A DNA stretch of 64,000 nucleotides from Nostoc sp. TCL240-02 (lineage in GTDB: Bacteria; Cyanobacteriota; Cyanobacteriia; Cyanobacteriales; Nostocaceae), in assembly GCF_013343235.1 (NCBI RefSeq), contig NZ_CP040094.1, forward strand, positions 4,588,501 to 4,652,500, written 5' to 3'. This document shows positions 38,446-48,429 of this stretch, one piece after another (position 1 is the first letter of the stretch; every line of letters begins with the position of its first letter). The notes beneath the pieces were generated by a model, which was not told the origin of the DNA, did not search any database, and saw only the letters and a program-made list of their open reading frames with translations. The position numbers were made by a program, and so were the translations under genes.

Positions 38446-39240
38446 ATGGATTTAGGGTTAACGAAAAAAGTAGCTTTAGTGACAGGAGCAAGTGCTGGTA
38501 TAGGTTATAGCGTTGCCCAAAAGCTAGTATCAGAAGGTTGTCAGTTAATAATTTGTGGAAGAAATTCCGAACGATTAGAACAAGCTTATCAAAGTTTGGT
38601 TGGTTCCCAAGCAAAAGTTATTCCTATTTGTGCTGATGTTCAAAATGCAAGTGATTCTCAAAAATTAGTTCAAGAAGCTCTCACTCAATTTGGCAAAATT
38701 GATATCTTGGTCAATAATTCCGAAGGAGCTACATTTTCTAATGAACCAGTAGAAAATCTATCTGATGAAGATTGGTCAACTGTCTTTGAAGGCAAGTTAA
38801 TGGGTTATATCCGCATGACTAATCTGGTGCTACCAACGATGAAAAATCAGCAATGGGGGCGCGTTATAAATATTGTTGGGACATCGGGAAAAGAACCTTC
38901 TAGTCGTCTGGTTAAATCGGGTGTGGCGAATGCTGCATTAATCAACTTTACTAAAACTGTTGCGACGCAAGTTGCTAAGTGGAATGTTTTAGTTACCTGT
39001 GTAAATCCTGGTTTGATTGATACTCCAAGGCATCGAGAATATTTAGAAGTATTCGCTCAAGAGGAAGGCCGGACGGTTGATTCAATCATCGAAGGAACGA
39101 ATAAGATGATTCCTCTTGGTCGTCGCGGTGTTTCTAGTGAGGTTGCTAATTTGGTTGCTTTTTTAGCTTCAGAATGTGCTAGTTATATTACGGGTGTTAC
39201 TATTTCTGTAGATGGCGGATTGTCAAGTTCTGCTTTTTAA
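38446..39240 (+). CDS. aerF: Short-chain dehydrogenase/reductase, AerF family
   Basis: 264 residues from the ATG at 38446, preferred over the in-frame ATG at 38407 because AAAGGA lies upstream and it avoids overlapping aerE. The Rossmann motif is TGASAGIGYSV, followed by the NN motif ILVNNSEGA. The usual YxxxK active site is not present: the aligned stretch is KSGVANAALINFTK, with Ser and Asn at the Tyr and Lys places. The C-terminal YITGVTISVDGG is typical of the family. In Choi formation this enzyme is thought to act on the cyclohexenyl intermediate. It could use a non-canonical mechanism or act as a chaperone-like partner. Confidence 0.85.
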   Translation: MDLGLTKKVALVTGASAGIGYSVAQKLVSEGCQLIICGRNSERLEQAYQSLVGSQAKVIPICADVQNASDSQKLVQEALTQFGKIDILVNNSEGATFSNEPVENLSDEDWSTVFEGKLMGYIRMTNLVLPTMKNQQWGRVINIVGTSGKEPSSRLVKSGVANAALINFTKTVATQVAKWNVLVTCVNPGLIDTPRHREYLEVFAQEEGRTVDSIIEGTNKMIPLGRRGVSSEVANLVAFLASECASYITGVTISVDGGLSSSAF

Positions 39241-39254
39241 TAATTATTTTTTTA

Positions 39255-39340
39255 AACGTAGACACGAAGTGGCTTCCCGCAGGGTACCGCAGAGGCGCAG
39301 AGGCGCAGAGAACACAGAGATAAGAGAAGAAGAGAGATAA
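39255..39340. repeat. Interspersed Nostoc repeat upstream of NRPS gene
   Basis: ACGTAGACACGAAGTGGCTT, then CGCAGAGGCGCAGAGGCGCA and a purine-rich tail AACACAGAGATAAGAGAAG. A closely related copy lies at 54297-54345, also just upstream of an NRPS gene. Confidence 0.7.
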
Positions 39341-39370
39341 ATTACATAATTAATATCATCTATAAAAACA

Positions 39371-42300
39371 ATGGTAGTTGCACAAAAACAAAGTAATAGT
39401 AAAGATATTGAAGCTATTTATCCCCTTTCGCCTACGCAGCAGGGGATACTATTTCATACTCTCTATGAGCCGGAATCGACAATATATTTTGAACAGTTTC
39501 AATTAACTCTGCATGGCAATTTAGATGCAGGTATATTTGAGCGGGCTTGGCAACTTTTAGTAGAGCGACATTCAGCTTTGCGGACTCTTTTTGTTTGGAA
39601 GAATCGCAAACAATCAGTTCAGGTGGTACGTAAAGAAGTCAATTTGCCTTGGTCTAATTTAGACTGGCGGATGTTTCCTCAGCAGGAGCAAGAAATACGT
39701 CTCAATTCTTTCTTAGATTCAGATAGAAAACAAGGTTTTGAACTTGACAAAGCTCCATTAATGCGCTTTGCCTTAATTCAAGTAGCTGATGAAACTTATG
39801 AGTTTGTTTGGAGCTTTCATCATTTATTAGTTGATGGTTGGAGTTGGCCGATTCTTGTTAAAGAATTGTTTGCTTTATATGAGTCAATTCAAAATGGTCA
39901 ACAGTTATATATAGCCCCCAGTCGCCCTTACCGGGATTATATTAACTGGTTGCAGCAGCAAGATTTGACTGGTGCAAAGGCGTTTTGGCAAAAAAATCTT
40001 GAGGGTTTTACTGTACCTACGCCTTTGATAGTTGAGCGATCGCTAGGGCAGAGTTCTCACCAACAACAAAATATTGAAGTGCGATCGCAACATCTATCAG
40101 CCGAGACGACAACTACCTTAAAATCTTTTGCCCAACAACATCATCTGACACTTGCGACCTTAGTACAAGCTGCTTGGGGGTTGTTACTAAGTCGCTACAG
40201 TGGCGAGTCTGACGTGGTTTTTGGCACTACTGTATCTGGTCGTCCTGCTAGTTTATCTGGTGTGGAGTTGATGGTGGGGTTGTTCATTAATACTCTACCA
40301 GCACGGGTAAAAATCACTGATACAACCGATTTGTTAACCTGGTTGCGGTTGTTGCAACAAGAATATATAGAACGGGAGCAGTATTCATACACCCCACTCG
40401 TAGATATTCAAGGCGTAAGTGAAGTTCCTCGCACTCAACTTTTGTTTGAAAGCCTCGTTGTATTTGAAAACTATCCTGTAAATGTAACGTTGCAGCAACT
40501 TCCTGGAAACTTGAGTATTGGGGAGTTACAAGACAGGGGACAAACCAATTATCCTCTCACACTGCTGGCAATTCCTGGCGAGGAAATGACTGTAAAAATT
40601 TACTACGATCGCGATCGCTTTGATCCAGAGATTATCGATCGCATGGCTGGTCATTTCCTCACTCTGTTGGAGGGAATTACCGTCAATCCTCATCGTACCC
40701 CAGGCGAGTTACCGCTACTAACTCCAGCAGAGCAAAATTTACTTTTAGTCCAATGGAATGCTACCTCAGCAGCGCATCCCATCAATCGTTGCATCCATCA
40801 GTTATTTGAGGAGCAAGTCAAAAAAACACCCCAAGCCTTGGCGGTGGTATATGACAACCAACAATTGACTTATGAAGAGTTAAACCAGCAAGCCAATAAA
40901 ATCGCCCGCTACTTGCAACGCTTGGGTGTGAAGCCAGATTTCCCAGTGGGTATTTGTGTAGAGCGATCGCTAGCAGCTGCGATCGCTATCTTAGGAACTC
41001 TCAAGGCTGGGGGAGTTTGCGTTCCCCTCGATCCTACTTATCCATCAGAGCGTTTAGTTTTCATGCTCAAGGATTCTCAAGCATCAGTCGTCTTAACTCA
41101 AACACGTTGGAAGTCATTGCTTGAGGGCAACTTGGCTCATCATCTGATTGTGTTAGATGAAGATGGGGACGAAATCAGCAAAGAATCTGAGAGTAATTTG
41201 CAAGTTGAAGTAGCAGCTGATAATTTAGCCTACATCATATATACTTCTGGCTCTACAGGCACTCCCAAAGGCACTCTTGTTACCCAGCGATCGCTCACCA
41301 ATTTAATAGAACACCATCAGGCAAAAATGGTCACAGGTATTGGTGTGCTTCAGTTTGCTTCCCTGAGTTTTGATGTCAGCTATCACGAAATATCCGTGGC
41401 GTGGGGCTTGGGAGGGACGCTGTATATGATTTCTGAATGCGATCGCAAAGATTTAGATAAATTAATCCACTTGCTTGCTAACAATCCCGTTGGCAAAGTT
41501 TTTCTGCCAGTTAGCCTGTGGCAGCAATTAGCGGAAATCTACGGAGAGCAAGTACATTTATTTAACAATATTCAGGAAGCGATCGCTTGTGGCGAACAAC
41601 TCCAAATTACTCAGCCGATGATTAAGCTGTTTAAGCGTCTAGAAAATTGTACACTCTACAATTTCTATGGCCCCACGGAAGCAGACTTAGTTACAGCTTA
41701 TACTTTTAGCCAAAAGCCAAATGAATGGCCGATTTATCCTCCCATTGGTAAAGCTGCTGTCAACGTGCAAGTTTATCTGTTAGACGGCAATCTCCAACCC
41801 GTGCCGATTGGCGTTCCTGGGGAACTCTACGTGAGTGGTGATGGTTTGGCTCGTGGCTACCTCAACCGTGCAGATTTGACCAATCAAAAATTTCTCCCAA
41901 ATCCGTTCCGAAGAGGCAGGGGAGCAGAGGAGAAGGGGAGCAGGGGAGCAGAGGAGCAGAGGAGTAGAGGAGCAGAAATTCTTCCTAATCCCCAGTCCCC
42001 AGTCCCCAGTCCCCAGTCCCCAATCCCCAATCCCCGCCTCTATAAAACTGGTGACTTAGCTCGATACTTACCAGATGGCAATATCGAGTTTTTGGGACGG
42101 ATAGATGATTTGGTAAAAATCCGGGGCTTTCGCGTTGAACTTGGAGAAGTTGAAGCCGTTCTGAGCAAACATCCTCAAATTAACCAAGCAGTCGCAAAAG
42201 TGCATGGAGAAAGTGCCAGGGAAAAATATTTAGTTGCTTACTTTGTTCCAATTCCGGGAGAGACAGTAACAGTCGAACAACTGCGGACTTTTTTGACTGA

Positions 42301-44332
42301 GCAATTGCCAGATTATATGATTCCATCAGCTTTTGTCGAAATGGAATCGTTCCCCTTAACACCCAATGGTAAGGTAAACCGTCGCGCTTTACCAGAACCG
42401 ACAACCAGCCGACCGGAGTTAAGTCAAACTTTTGTTGAGCCGCGTACTCCCACCGAAGAAATCTTGGCTGGGATTTGGAGAGATGTTTTAGGGTTAGAAC
42501 GAGTTGGTATTTATGACAACTTCTTTGATTTGGGGGGACATTCTTTACTAGCAACTCAGGTTATTGCTTTAACGCGCAAAGCATTTGGGATAGAATTACC
42601 ACTGTTAAGTTTGTTTGAGTCTCCTGCGATCGCACCTTTAGCCCAAAAAATCGCCACAGCTAAAGCACCAGACCATGAGGAATTATCTCTAAAACGGTTT
42701 CCCTCGCAAAACGAGCCAATACCAATTTCTTTAACACAGCTAGAGTTGTGGTTTTTTGACCAATTCTATCCAGACAGTTCCATCTATAATCTGCCTTTGG
42801 TCTATCGCATCACAGGTGCGCTCAACGAAAAAGCATTATCAGATAGTTTAAGAGAAATTGTCCTGCGACATGAGACATTGCGATCGACTTTTCAGGTTAA
42901 AAATGGCCAAGTTGTTTATGCTGTTATTAACGAGCCTGTTTTTGACTTTTCCGTAATCGATTTGCGGCACATTCCCGTAACTGAACGTGAAACTCAAGTT
43001 ACACAACTAGCTGAGAAAGAAATTAAGCATCCTTTCGATTTGGCACGAGGTCCTTTATTACGCAGCAAGCTTTGGCGTTTGGATGAACAAGAGTATCTAT
43101 TCGTTGCCGTCACCCACCATATTGTTGCTGATGGTTGGTCTTTTAGTGTCCTAACCCAAGAACTGGCAAAGGTTTACGAAGCCTTTTGTGAGGGTAAGCC
43201 GTCGCCGTTGACTGAGTTAGCGATCAAATATACTGACTTTGCTCAATGGCAGAGGCAGTGGTTACAAGGGCAAGTCTTAGAATCTCAGCTTCAGTTTTGG
43301 CAAAAGCATTTAGGCACTACTCCCCCAATATTGAAGCTACCAACTGATCATCCCCGTCCACCAGCGCGAACCTTTAAAAGTGCAGGTCAACCAATAGTTC
43401 TCTCCCAGAAATTAACCGATGCGTCGAAGGTACTGAGTCAACAGGAAGGCGTAACCCTGTTTATGACATTGTTGGCAGCATTCCAGACATTACTCTTCTC
43501 TTATACAAGACAGGAAAATATCATTGTCAGCAGCGCCCTGGCAAATCGCACCAGAGTAGAAACTGAAGGACTGATTGGTTTCTTTGTCAATTTATTGCCA
43601 TTTTGTACCAACTTAGGAGGAAACCCCAGTTTCCGAGAACTACTTAGCCGAGTGCGCGAGATAGCCTTGGGTGTTTACGCTCATCAAGAAATGCCCCTGA
43701 TTAAGCTAATAGAAGAACTCCAACCAGTCAGAGATCCTAGTTACACATTAATAAATCAAGTAATGTTTGTCTTTCAAAATACTCCAGAGGATAATTTACA
43801 ATTTGCAAATCTCACTTTGAAAGAGCAGTTTATTGCCAGAGATACAAAAGATACCGCAGAGTTTGATTTAGAGTTAACCCTCGAAGAAACATCAACAGGT
43901 ATTGAAGGTTTGCTTGTCTACAGAACCGATTTATTTGAACCTGCAACTATTACCAAGATGGTCGATAATTTTCAGACCTTGCTGGAAAAAATAACGACCA
44001 ATTATAACCAGCGTCTAGCTGAACTTATCTTAATATCGGAACCTCCAAGTTTGCCCACTCAAACTGTTGTCTCTCCAATATCAGAGGATTTTGTTACACT
44101 TCAAAATTCTATCGAAGAAGTTGTGTTAGCTATTTGGAAAGAAATTTTAGGACTAGATCGGATTAGCACTCAAGACAATTTTTTTGAACTAGGAGGACAT
44201 TCTGCTCAAGCTCTTGAAGTTATATGCAAAATACAGTCAGCTTTGCAAGTCGAACTGCCGTTGATTTACCTGTTTGAAAAACCTACTGTATTTCAGCTAG
44301 CAGCAGCCATCCAAGACCAATTAAACAATTAA
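39371..44332 (+). CDS. aerG: NRPS C-A-PCP-C-PCP, probably the Choi-incorporating enzyme
   Basis: 1653 residues. C1 has FHHLLVDGWSWP (~150) and begins IYPLSPTQQGILFHTLY, the form typical of domains that accept a D-residue donor, matching AerB. The A domain has IYTSGSTGTPKG (~622); the pocket residues read as D-V-H-F-I-C-F-L-V plus Lys, not a standard amino-acid code and compatible with an unusual imino acid such as Choi. A ~42-residue low-complexity insert lies at ~847-888. PCP1 has GGHSLLATQ (~1055), C2 has THHIVADGWSF (~1250) and PCP2 has GGHSAQALE (~1608). No A domain loads PCP2 and there is no thioesterase. The aerG name rests on position after aerF. Confidence 0.82.
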   Translation: MVVAQKQSNSKDIEAIYPLSPTQQGILFHTLYEPESTIYFEQFQLTLHGNLDAGIFERAWQLLVERHSALRTLFVWKNRKQSVQVVRKEVNLPWSNLDWRMFPQQEQEIRLNSFLDSDRKQGFELDKAPLMRFALIQVADETYEFVWSFHHLLVDGWSWPILVKELFALYESIQNGQQLYIAPSRPYRDYINWLQQQDLTGAKAFWQKNLEGFTVPTPLIVERSLGQSSHQQQNIEVRSQHLSAETTTTLKSFAQQHHLTLATLVQAAWGLLLSRYSGESDVVFGTTVSGRPASLSGVELMVGLFINTLPARVKITDTTDLLTWLRLLQQEYIEREQYSYTPLVDIQGVSEVPRTQLLFESLVVFENYPVNVTLQQLPGNLSIGELQDRGQTNYPLTLLAIPGEEMTVKIYYDRDRFDPEIIDRMAGHFLTLLEGITVNPHRTPGELPLLTPAEQNLLLVQWNATSAAHPINRCIHQLFEEQVKKTPQALAVVYDNQQLTYEELNQQANKIARYLQRLGVKPDFPVGICVERSLAAAIAILGTLKAGGVCVPLDPTYPSERLVFMLKDSQASVVLTQTRWKSLLEGNLAHHLIVLDEDGDEISKESESNLQVEVAADNLAYIIYTSGSTGTPKGTLVTQRSLTNLIEHHQAKMVTGIGVLQFASLSFDVSYHEISVAWGLGGTLYMISECDRKDLDKLIHLLANNPVGKVFLPVSLWQQLAEIYGEQVHLFNNIQEAIACGEQLQITQPMIKLFKRLENCTLYNFYGPTEADLVTAYTFSQKPNEWPIYPPIGKAAVNVQVYLLDGNLQPVPIGVPGELYVSGDGLARGYLNRADLTNQKFLPNPFRRGRGAEEKGSRGAEEQRSRGAEILPNPQSPVPSPQSPIPNPRLYKTGDLARYLPDGNIEFLGRIDDLVKIRGFRVELGEVEAVLSKHPQINQAVAKVHGESAREKYLVAYFVPIPGETVTVEQLRTFLTEQLPDYMIPSAFVEMESFPLTPNGKVNRRALPEPTTSRPELSQTFVEPRTPTEEILAGIWRDVLGLERVGIYDNFFDLGGHSLLATQVIALTRKAFGIELPLLSLFESPAIAPLAQKIATAKAPDHEELSLKRFPSQNEPIPISLTQLELWFFDQFYPDSSIYNLPLVYRITGALNEKALSDSLREIVLRHETLRSTFQVKNGQVVYAVINEPVFDFSVIDLRHIPVTERETQVTQLAEKEIKHPFDLARGPLLRSKLWRLDEQEYLFVAVTHHIVADGWSFSVLTQELAKVYEAFCEGKPSPLTELAIKYTDFAQWQRQWLQGQVLESQLQFWQKHLGTTPPILKLPTDHPRPPARTFKSAGQPIVLSQKLTDASKVLSQQEGVTLFMTLLAAFQTLLFSYTRQENIIVSSALANRTRVETEGLIGFFVNLLPFCTNLGGNPSFRELLSRVREIALGVYAHQEMPLIKLIEELQPVRDPSYTLINQVMFVFQNTPEDNLQFANLTLKEQFIARDTKDTAEFDLELTLEETSTGIEGLLVYRTDLFEPATITKMVDNFQTLLEKITTNYNQRLAELILISEPPSLPTQTVVSPISEDFVTLQNSIEEVVLAIWKEILGLDRISTQDNFFELGGHSAQALEVICKIQSALQVELPLIYLFEKPTVFQLAAAIQDQLNN
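41911..42035 (+). repeat. G-rich/C-rich simple repeat inserted in frame in the A domain
   Basis: AGGGGAGCAGAGGAG-type words are followed by repeated CCCCAGT and CCCCAAT. It encodes GRGAEEKGSRGAEEQRSRG and PQSPVPSPQSPIPNP, placed between FLPNPF and RLYKTGDLARYL, where the AerB A domain has only a few residues. Length and phase keep the frame. Confidence 0.85.
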
Positions 44333-44384
44333 TAGGTTGATATCTGGTTTGTCAATTGTTATTGTCAACATAGAGGTGAACAAC

Positions 44385-45401
44385 ATGGAAATTACAAAGA
44401 ACAATGAAATAATTGATAATGCCAGACCTAGTATTAGAGAAGTTACTCAAATATCTAACGAAGAACTGCGTCTATTGCATGAAATTCCTACATTTAGACC
44501 GATTGTTCAAACATTTGTTGTCATCAGTACATATTTCATCCTCTCAGCTATTGGTTTCTGGTTGAATAACTGGGCAGTGTGGTTATTAGTCTGGTTGGTT
44601 CAAGGATTTTTGTTTGTCTGTTTTTTTGCGGCAATACATTATTGCTCTCACTATAGTTTGTATAAGTCAAAAAATACTAACCGATTCATGGGAACTTTCT
44701 TATCATTAGTATTATTGATGAACTTTTCCTTTCACAAATATATTCATATTGGACATCATCGAGAAGCAAAAATCAAAGGTAAAATCGTAGGAGATACCTC
44801 AGCTTGGCAAACATTTCCTAATATTAATACTTATCTCTTTGCCTTGACATATTTTTATCCTCTCGCAGCATGGAAAAATTGGTGGTTAATAACCAAAGAT
44901 TTATATTTAGATTCTTTGAAAACACATAACGAAGAGGAATCAGCCTTACCAGCTAACTTTTATTTGAGCTATTTTAAAACACTGGAACAACGCCAATTTG
45001 TCTTACAAAATAATTGGCTACTATTGGGTTGGTTTGTATTAATGGTAGGATTAACCATAATTTTTCCTGGGATTTTATTCTTTGGCTACTGGATACCATT
45101 AGCAACTTTTGCTTCTCCATTCGGGTTTATTTTCAGTATTACAGATCATTATGGCTGTGAGTCTGACTTAAATCACAACCTATGGAATGATACGCGAACA
45201 ATGATTTCTAACCCGATAATTAGGTTTTATTACTGGAATAATAATTACCATGTAGAGCATCATCTCTACCCAAGTATGCCACCGTGTAACTACTCCAAGA
45301 TACATGAGTTAATTCAACATCACCTTCAGCATATTGAAAAATCATACTTGATGTTTCATCTTAAAGTAATGCAGGGCTTGATTTCGGCAAAAAGTCATTA
45401 A
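44385..45401 (+). CDS. Fatty acid desaturase-fold membrane diiron enzyme
   Basis: 338 residues from the ATG at 44385, chosen over the TTG at 44337 because AGAGGTGA precedes it. Three histidine clusters, HYCSHY, HIGHHRE and NNYHVEHHLYP, and four to five hydrophobic helices place it in the membrane desaturase/hydroxylase superfamily. It follows the NRPS by about 50 bp and precedes an aldo/keto reductase by 26 bp. Possible roles are desaturating or hydroxylating the peptide (for example the Choi ring or the arginine-derived end group) or shaping an acyl chain used for decoration; the sequence does not decide. Confidence 0.82.
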   Translation: MEITKNNEIIDNARPSIREVTQISNEELRLLHEIPTFRPIVQTFVVISTYFILSAIGFWLNNWAVWLLVWLVQGFLFVCFFAAIHYCSHYSLYKSKNTNRFMGTFLSLVLLMNFSFHKYIHIGHHREAKIKGKIVGDTSAWQTFPNINTYLFALTYFYPLAAWKNWWLITKDLYLDSLKTHNEEESALPANFYLSYFKTLEQRQFVLQNNWLLLGWFVLMVGLTIIFPGILFFGYWIPLATFASPFGFIFSITDHYGCESDLNHNLWNDTRTMISNPIIRFYYWNNNYHVEHHLYPSMPPCNYSKIHELIQHHLQHIEKSYLMFHLKVMQGLISAKSH

Positions 45402-45427
45402 TTAATCGCTCCAATCAAAATACATTT

Positions 45428-46597
45428 ATGATGCAATATCGTAGATTCGGGCGTACAGAATTGCCAATGCCAGTCTTTTCCTGTGGCGGAATGCGCTACA
45501 TCTATACTGAATCTGAAGAACTTACTCAAGATAAAATTCCCGATAAAAATCAACGGAATCTAAAAGCCACTATTCGCCGTTCTTTAGAAGTTGGCATCAA
45601 TCACATCGAAACTGCCCGAATGTATGGGACTTCTGAGATGCAATTAGGAGCGATTTTACCTAAGTTGCCTAGAGAAAAAATTCTTGTCCAGACTAAGGTT
45701 ATTCCTACATCGGACTCTGAAGACTTTCGCAATTTATGTGAAAAATCTTTGGCTTTATTAAAGCTAGATTACATTGACTTATTAACACTGCATGGCATTA
45801 ATAATTACCAACATCTGGAAGATAGTATTCGTCCCAATGGCTGTCTTGATGTAGCGCGACAGTTGCAAGCTCAGGGTAAGGTAAAGTTTATTGGCTTTTC
45901 TACCCACGCTCCAACGGACTTAATTATCAAAACCATTGAAACCAATCAATTTGATTATGTCAATCTCCACTGGTACTACATTAATCAATTCAATTGGCCC
46001 GCCATTGAAGCCGCCAAACATCATGACATGGGTGTATTTATCATTAGCCCATCAGATAAAGGCGGTATGCTTTATAAGCCTCCACAAAAGTTAGTAGATT
46101 TGTGCCATCCTCTCAGCCCGATGGTGTTTAACGATCTGTTTTGTTTGAGTCATCCTCAAGTACATACTCTCAGTTTGGGCGCATCTAAACCATCAGATTT
46201 TGACGAACACTTGAAGGTTATAGAACTTTTAGATCGGGCGGATGAAATTCTACCACCAATTTTAAACCGTTTAGAGAAAGCAGCGATCGCCACATTAGGA
46301 CAAGACTGGTATCGCACTTGGCACACTGGTTTACCCAGATATCCCCAAACTCCTGGTGAGATTAACATTCCAGTTATTTTATGGTTGCGAAATTTAGCGA
46401 TCGCTTTTGATATGTTTGAATATGCCACAAGGCGTTACAACCACTTAAATACTGCCGATCCTTGGTTCCCTGGTTTCACAGCAGAACGAGTTAGACAATT
46501 TGATCTAAGTGATTGTCTGCGTCATAGTCCCCATGCTGACAAAATACCAGCTTTATTAGAAGATGCTCATAGGTTGCTATCTCAACCTAGTCAATAA
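45428..46597 (+). CDS. Aldo/keto reductase
   Basis: 389 residues. The AKR barrel is recognised from GINHIETARMYGTSEMQLG (catalytic Asp position replaced by Glu in IETA, Tyr in MYG), ILVQTKV (Lys), and DYIDLLTLHG (His). The C-terminal ~110 residues form an extension of the kind seen in AKRs with extra Cys or cofactor regions, but no CxxC ferredoxin motif is seen. It could reduce a carbonyl in tailoring of the peptide or its sugar. Co-directional with the neighbours. Confidence 0.85.
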   Translation: MMQYRRFGRTELPMPVFSCGGMRYIYTESEELTQDKIPDKNQRNLKATIRRSLEVGINHIETARMYGTSEMQLGAILPKLPREKILVQTKVIPTSDSEDFRNLCEKSLALLKLDYIDLLTLHGINNYQHLEDSIRPNGCLDVARQLQAQGKVKFIGFSTHAPTDLIIKTIETNQFDYVNLHWYYINQFNWPAIEAAKHHDMGVFIISPSDKGGMLYKPPQKLVDLCHPLSPMVFNDLFCLSHPQVHTLSLGASKPSDFDEHLKVIELLDRADEILPPILNRLEKAAIATLGQDWYRTWHTGLPRYPQTPGEINIPVILWLRNLAIAFDMFEYATRRYNHLNTADPWFPGFTAERVRQFDLSDCLRHSPHADKIPALLEDAHRLLSQPSQ

Positions 46598-46619
46598 TAA
46601 ATTGCGGAGTGTTTCCACG

Positions 46620-48413
46620 ATGTTAAATTATAAGTTATTAAAAATTAATAAAAAATATACTTTAATTCGCCATCGTTGGCTAGTAATTTTGCTGGCTTTT
46701 GTAACTGCGATCGCCATAATTATCTATCATCAAATTACCTTAAAAATCCAAGCTACACCAACATCTGAAATTATTGTCCCTTTCCCAACTGAACCCACAA
46801 CTTTCAATCCAGCTTTAATCGTAGAATCGGCTTATATTTTAAACTATACTTATGAAGGGCTAGTTAAAGAAAATGCTCGTGGAGAAATTGAACCTAATCT
46901 AGCTAAATCGTGGCAAACTTCCAAAGATAATAAACAAGTAATTTATATCCTAAGAAAAGGTCTAAAATGGTCAGATGGGAAACCACTAACGGCTGAAGAT
47001 ATCATTTTTACCTACAATGAAATTTACCGTAATCCAGACATTCCTACTTACGCTAAAGACTTCTTCATAATTGGTAAAAATCGTACCTTCCCTACTGTGC
47101 GAAAGCTTGATAATTTGCGAGTTGAATTTACATTACCTGAACCATTTGCTCCATTTATTCGGGCTACAAAACTAGAAATTTTACCAGCCCATATTTTTCG
47201 GGAAAGTGTCAAAACAAAAGACCAGGAAGGCAGCCCTAAATTTATGTCTACTTGGGGAACTGATACTCCCCCAGAAAATATTATTGTTAACGGGCCTTAT
47301 ACAATAGAATCTTATACTCCGAGCCAGCGAATAGTTTTCCGCAAAAATCCTTACTACTGGCGCAAAGATACTCAAGGCAATTCACAACCATATATCGAGC
47401 GTGTAATTGGGCAAATTATTCCTAGTCAAGATACTTCTTTAATTCAATTCCGTTCTGGAGGGTTGGATTACATCAATGTTAATACTGATTATTTTTCGTT
47501 ATTAAAATATGAAGAAGAGAAAGGAAAGTTTACTATCTATAATGGCGGTCTTTTTGTTGGATCAACTGCTATTACTTTTAATCTCAATCAAGGCAGTAGG
47601 AATGGTCAACCACTGGTCGATCCCATAAAATCTTGTTGGTTCAATACAGTGGAATTTAGACAAGCAGTTGCCTATGGAATTGATCGCCAACAAATACTCA
47701 ACAATATTTATAAGGGGTTGGGTAAACTGCAAAATTCACCCATTGCTGTACAGAGCAAGTATTATTATCCTGTCCAAACTGTTTATGAATACAATCTTCA
47801 AAAAGCGAAAAAATTACTTCTAAAAGCAGGCTTTAAATACAACAATCAAGGTCAGCTATTAGACGAGCAAGGCAATATTGTCCGCTTTAGCCTAATGACG
47901 AATAGTACCAATAATGCATTGCAGGCGATGGGAGTACACATAAAAAAAAACTTGAGTAACCTTGGCATAACTGTTGATTTTAATCCCGTAGCTGCTAGCA
48001 TTTTCATCAATAAATTGACTCAAACTTTCGATTGGGAGTGTCAATTACTTGAGGTTGCTGTCGGTCAAGAACCAAATGATTGGGCTAATGTTTGGTTGAC
48101 TGAAGCTGGTTGGCACTTTTTTAATCAAGAATCCCAAGTAGGACAAACGCCGATAATAGGGCGACAGGTTGCAGATTGGGAACGAAAAATTGGTAATTTA
48201 TACATTCAGGCAGCCTCTGAAGTGGATGAAGCAAAGCGTAAAGCTATGTATGTAGAAACTCAACAAATTACTCAGGAGTATCTGCCATTTATTTATCTAG
48301 TTAACCCTTTCTCAATGGTGGCAGTACGAAACCGTATTCAAGGTATTGAACACTCTCCCCTACTAGGAACATTTTGGAACTCTTACGACTTGAAACTGAC
48401 TGAGATTAACTAA
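46620..48413 (+). CDS. Peptide/nickel-type ABC solute-binding protein (SBP_bac_5)
   Basis: 597 residues from the ATG at 46620, which follows GCGGAGTG; an in-frame ATG at 46563 would overlap the reductase gene. An N-terminal membrane anchor or uncleaved signal (WLVILLAFVTAIAIIIYHQI) has no lipobox. The body matches DppA/OppA-like proteins: PTTFNPALIVES, KSWQTSKDNKQVIYILRKGL, KWSDGKPLTAEDIIFTYNE, and FRQAVAYGIDRQQIL. No permease or ATPase of this class is nearby. It may bind the peptide product or a precursor outside the cell. Confidence 0.87.
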   Translation: MLNYKLLKINKKYTLIRHRWLVILLAFVTAIAIIIYHQITLKIQATPTSEIIVPFPTEPTTFNPALIVESAYILNYTYEGLVKENARGEIEPNLAKSWQTSKDNKQVIYILRKGLKWSDGKPLTAEDIIFTYNEIYRNPDIPTYAKDFFIIGKNRTFPTVRKLDNLRVEFTLPEPFAPFIRATKLEILPAHIFRESVKTKDQEGSPKFMSTWGTDTPPENIIVNGPYTIESYTPSQRIVFRKNPYYWRKDTQGNSQPYIERVIGQIIPSQDTSLIQFRSGGLDYINVNTDYFSLLKYEEEKGKFTIYNGGLFVGSTAITFNLNQGSRNGQPLVDPIKSCWFNTVEFRQAVAYGIDRQQILNNIYKGLGKLQNSPIAVQSKYYYPVQTVYEYNLQKAKKLLLKAGFKYNNQGQLLDEQGNIVRFSLMTNSTNNALQAMGVHIKKNLSNLGITVDFNPVAASIFINKLTQTFDWECQLLEVAVGQEPNDWANVWLTEAGWHFFNQESQVGQTPIIGRQVADWERKIGNLYIQAASEVDEAKRKAMYVETQQITQEYLPFIYLVNPFSMVAVRNRIQGIEHSPLLGTFWNSYDLKLTEIN

Positions 48414-48429
48414 AGAGGATATCGTTTGT

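Noticed and set aside
41911..42035. Possible CRISPR-like array in the CCCCAGT/GGGAGCAG stretch
   Set aside because: Units are 7-9 bp without unique spacers and lie inside an NRPS frame; it is a simple repeat.
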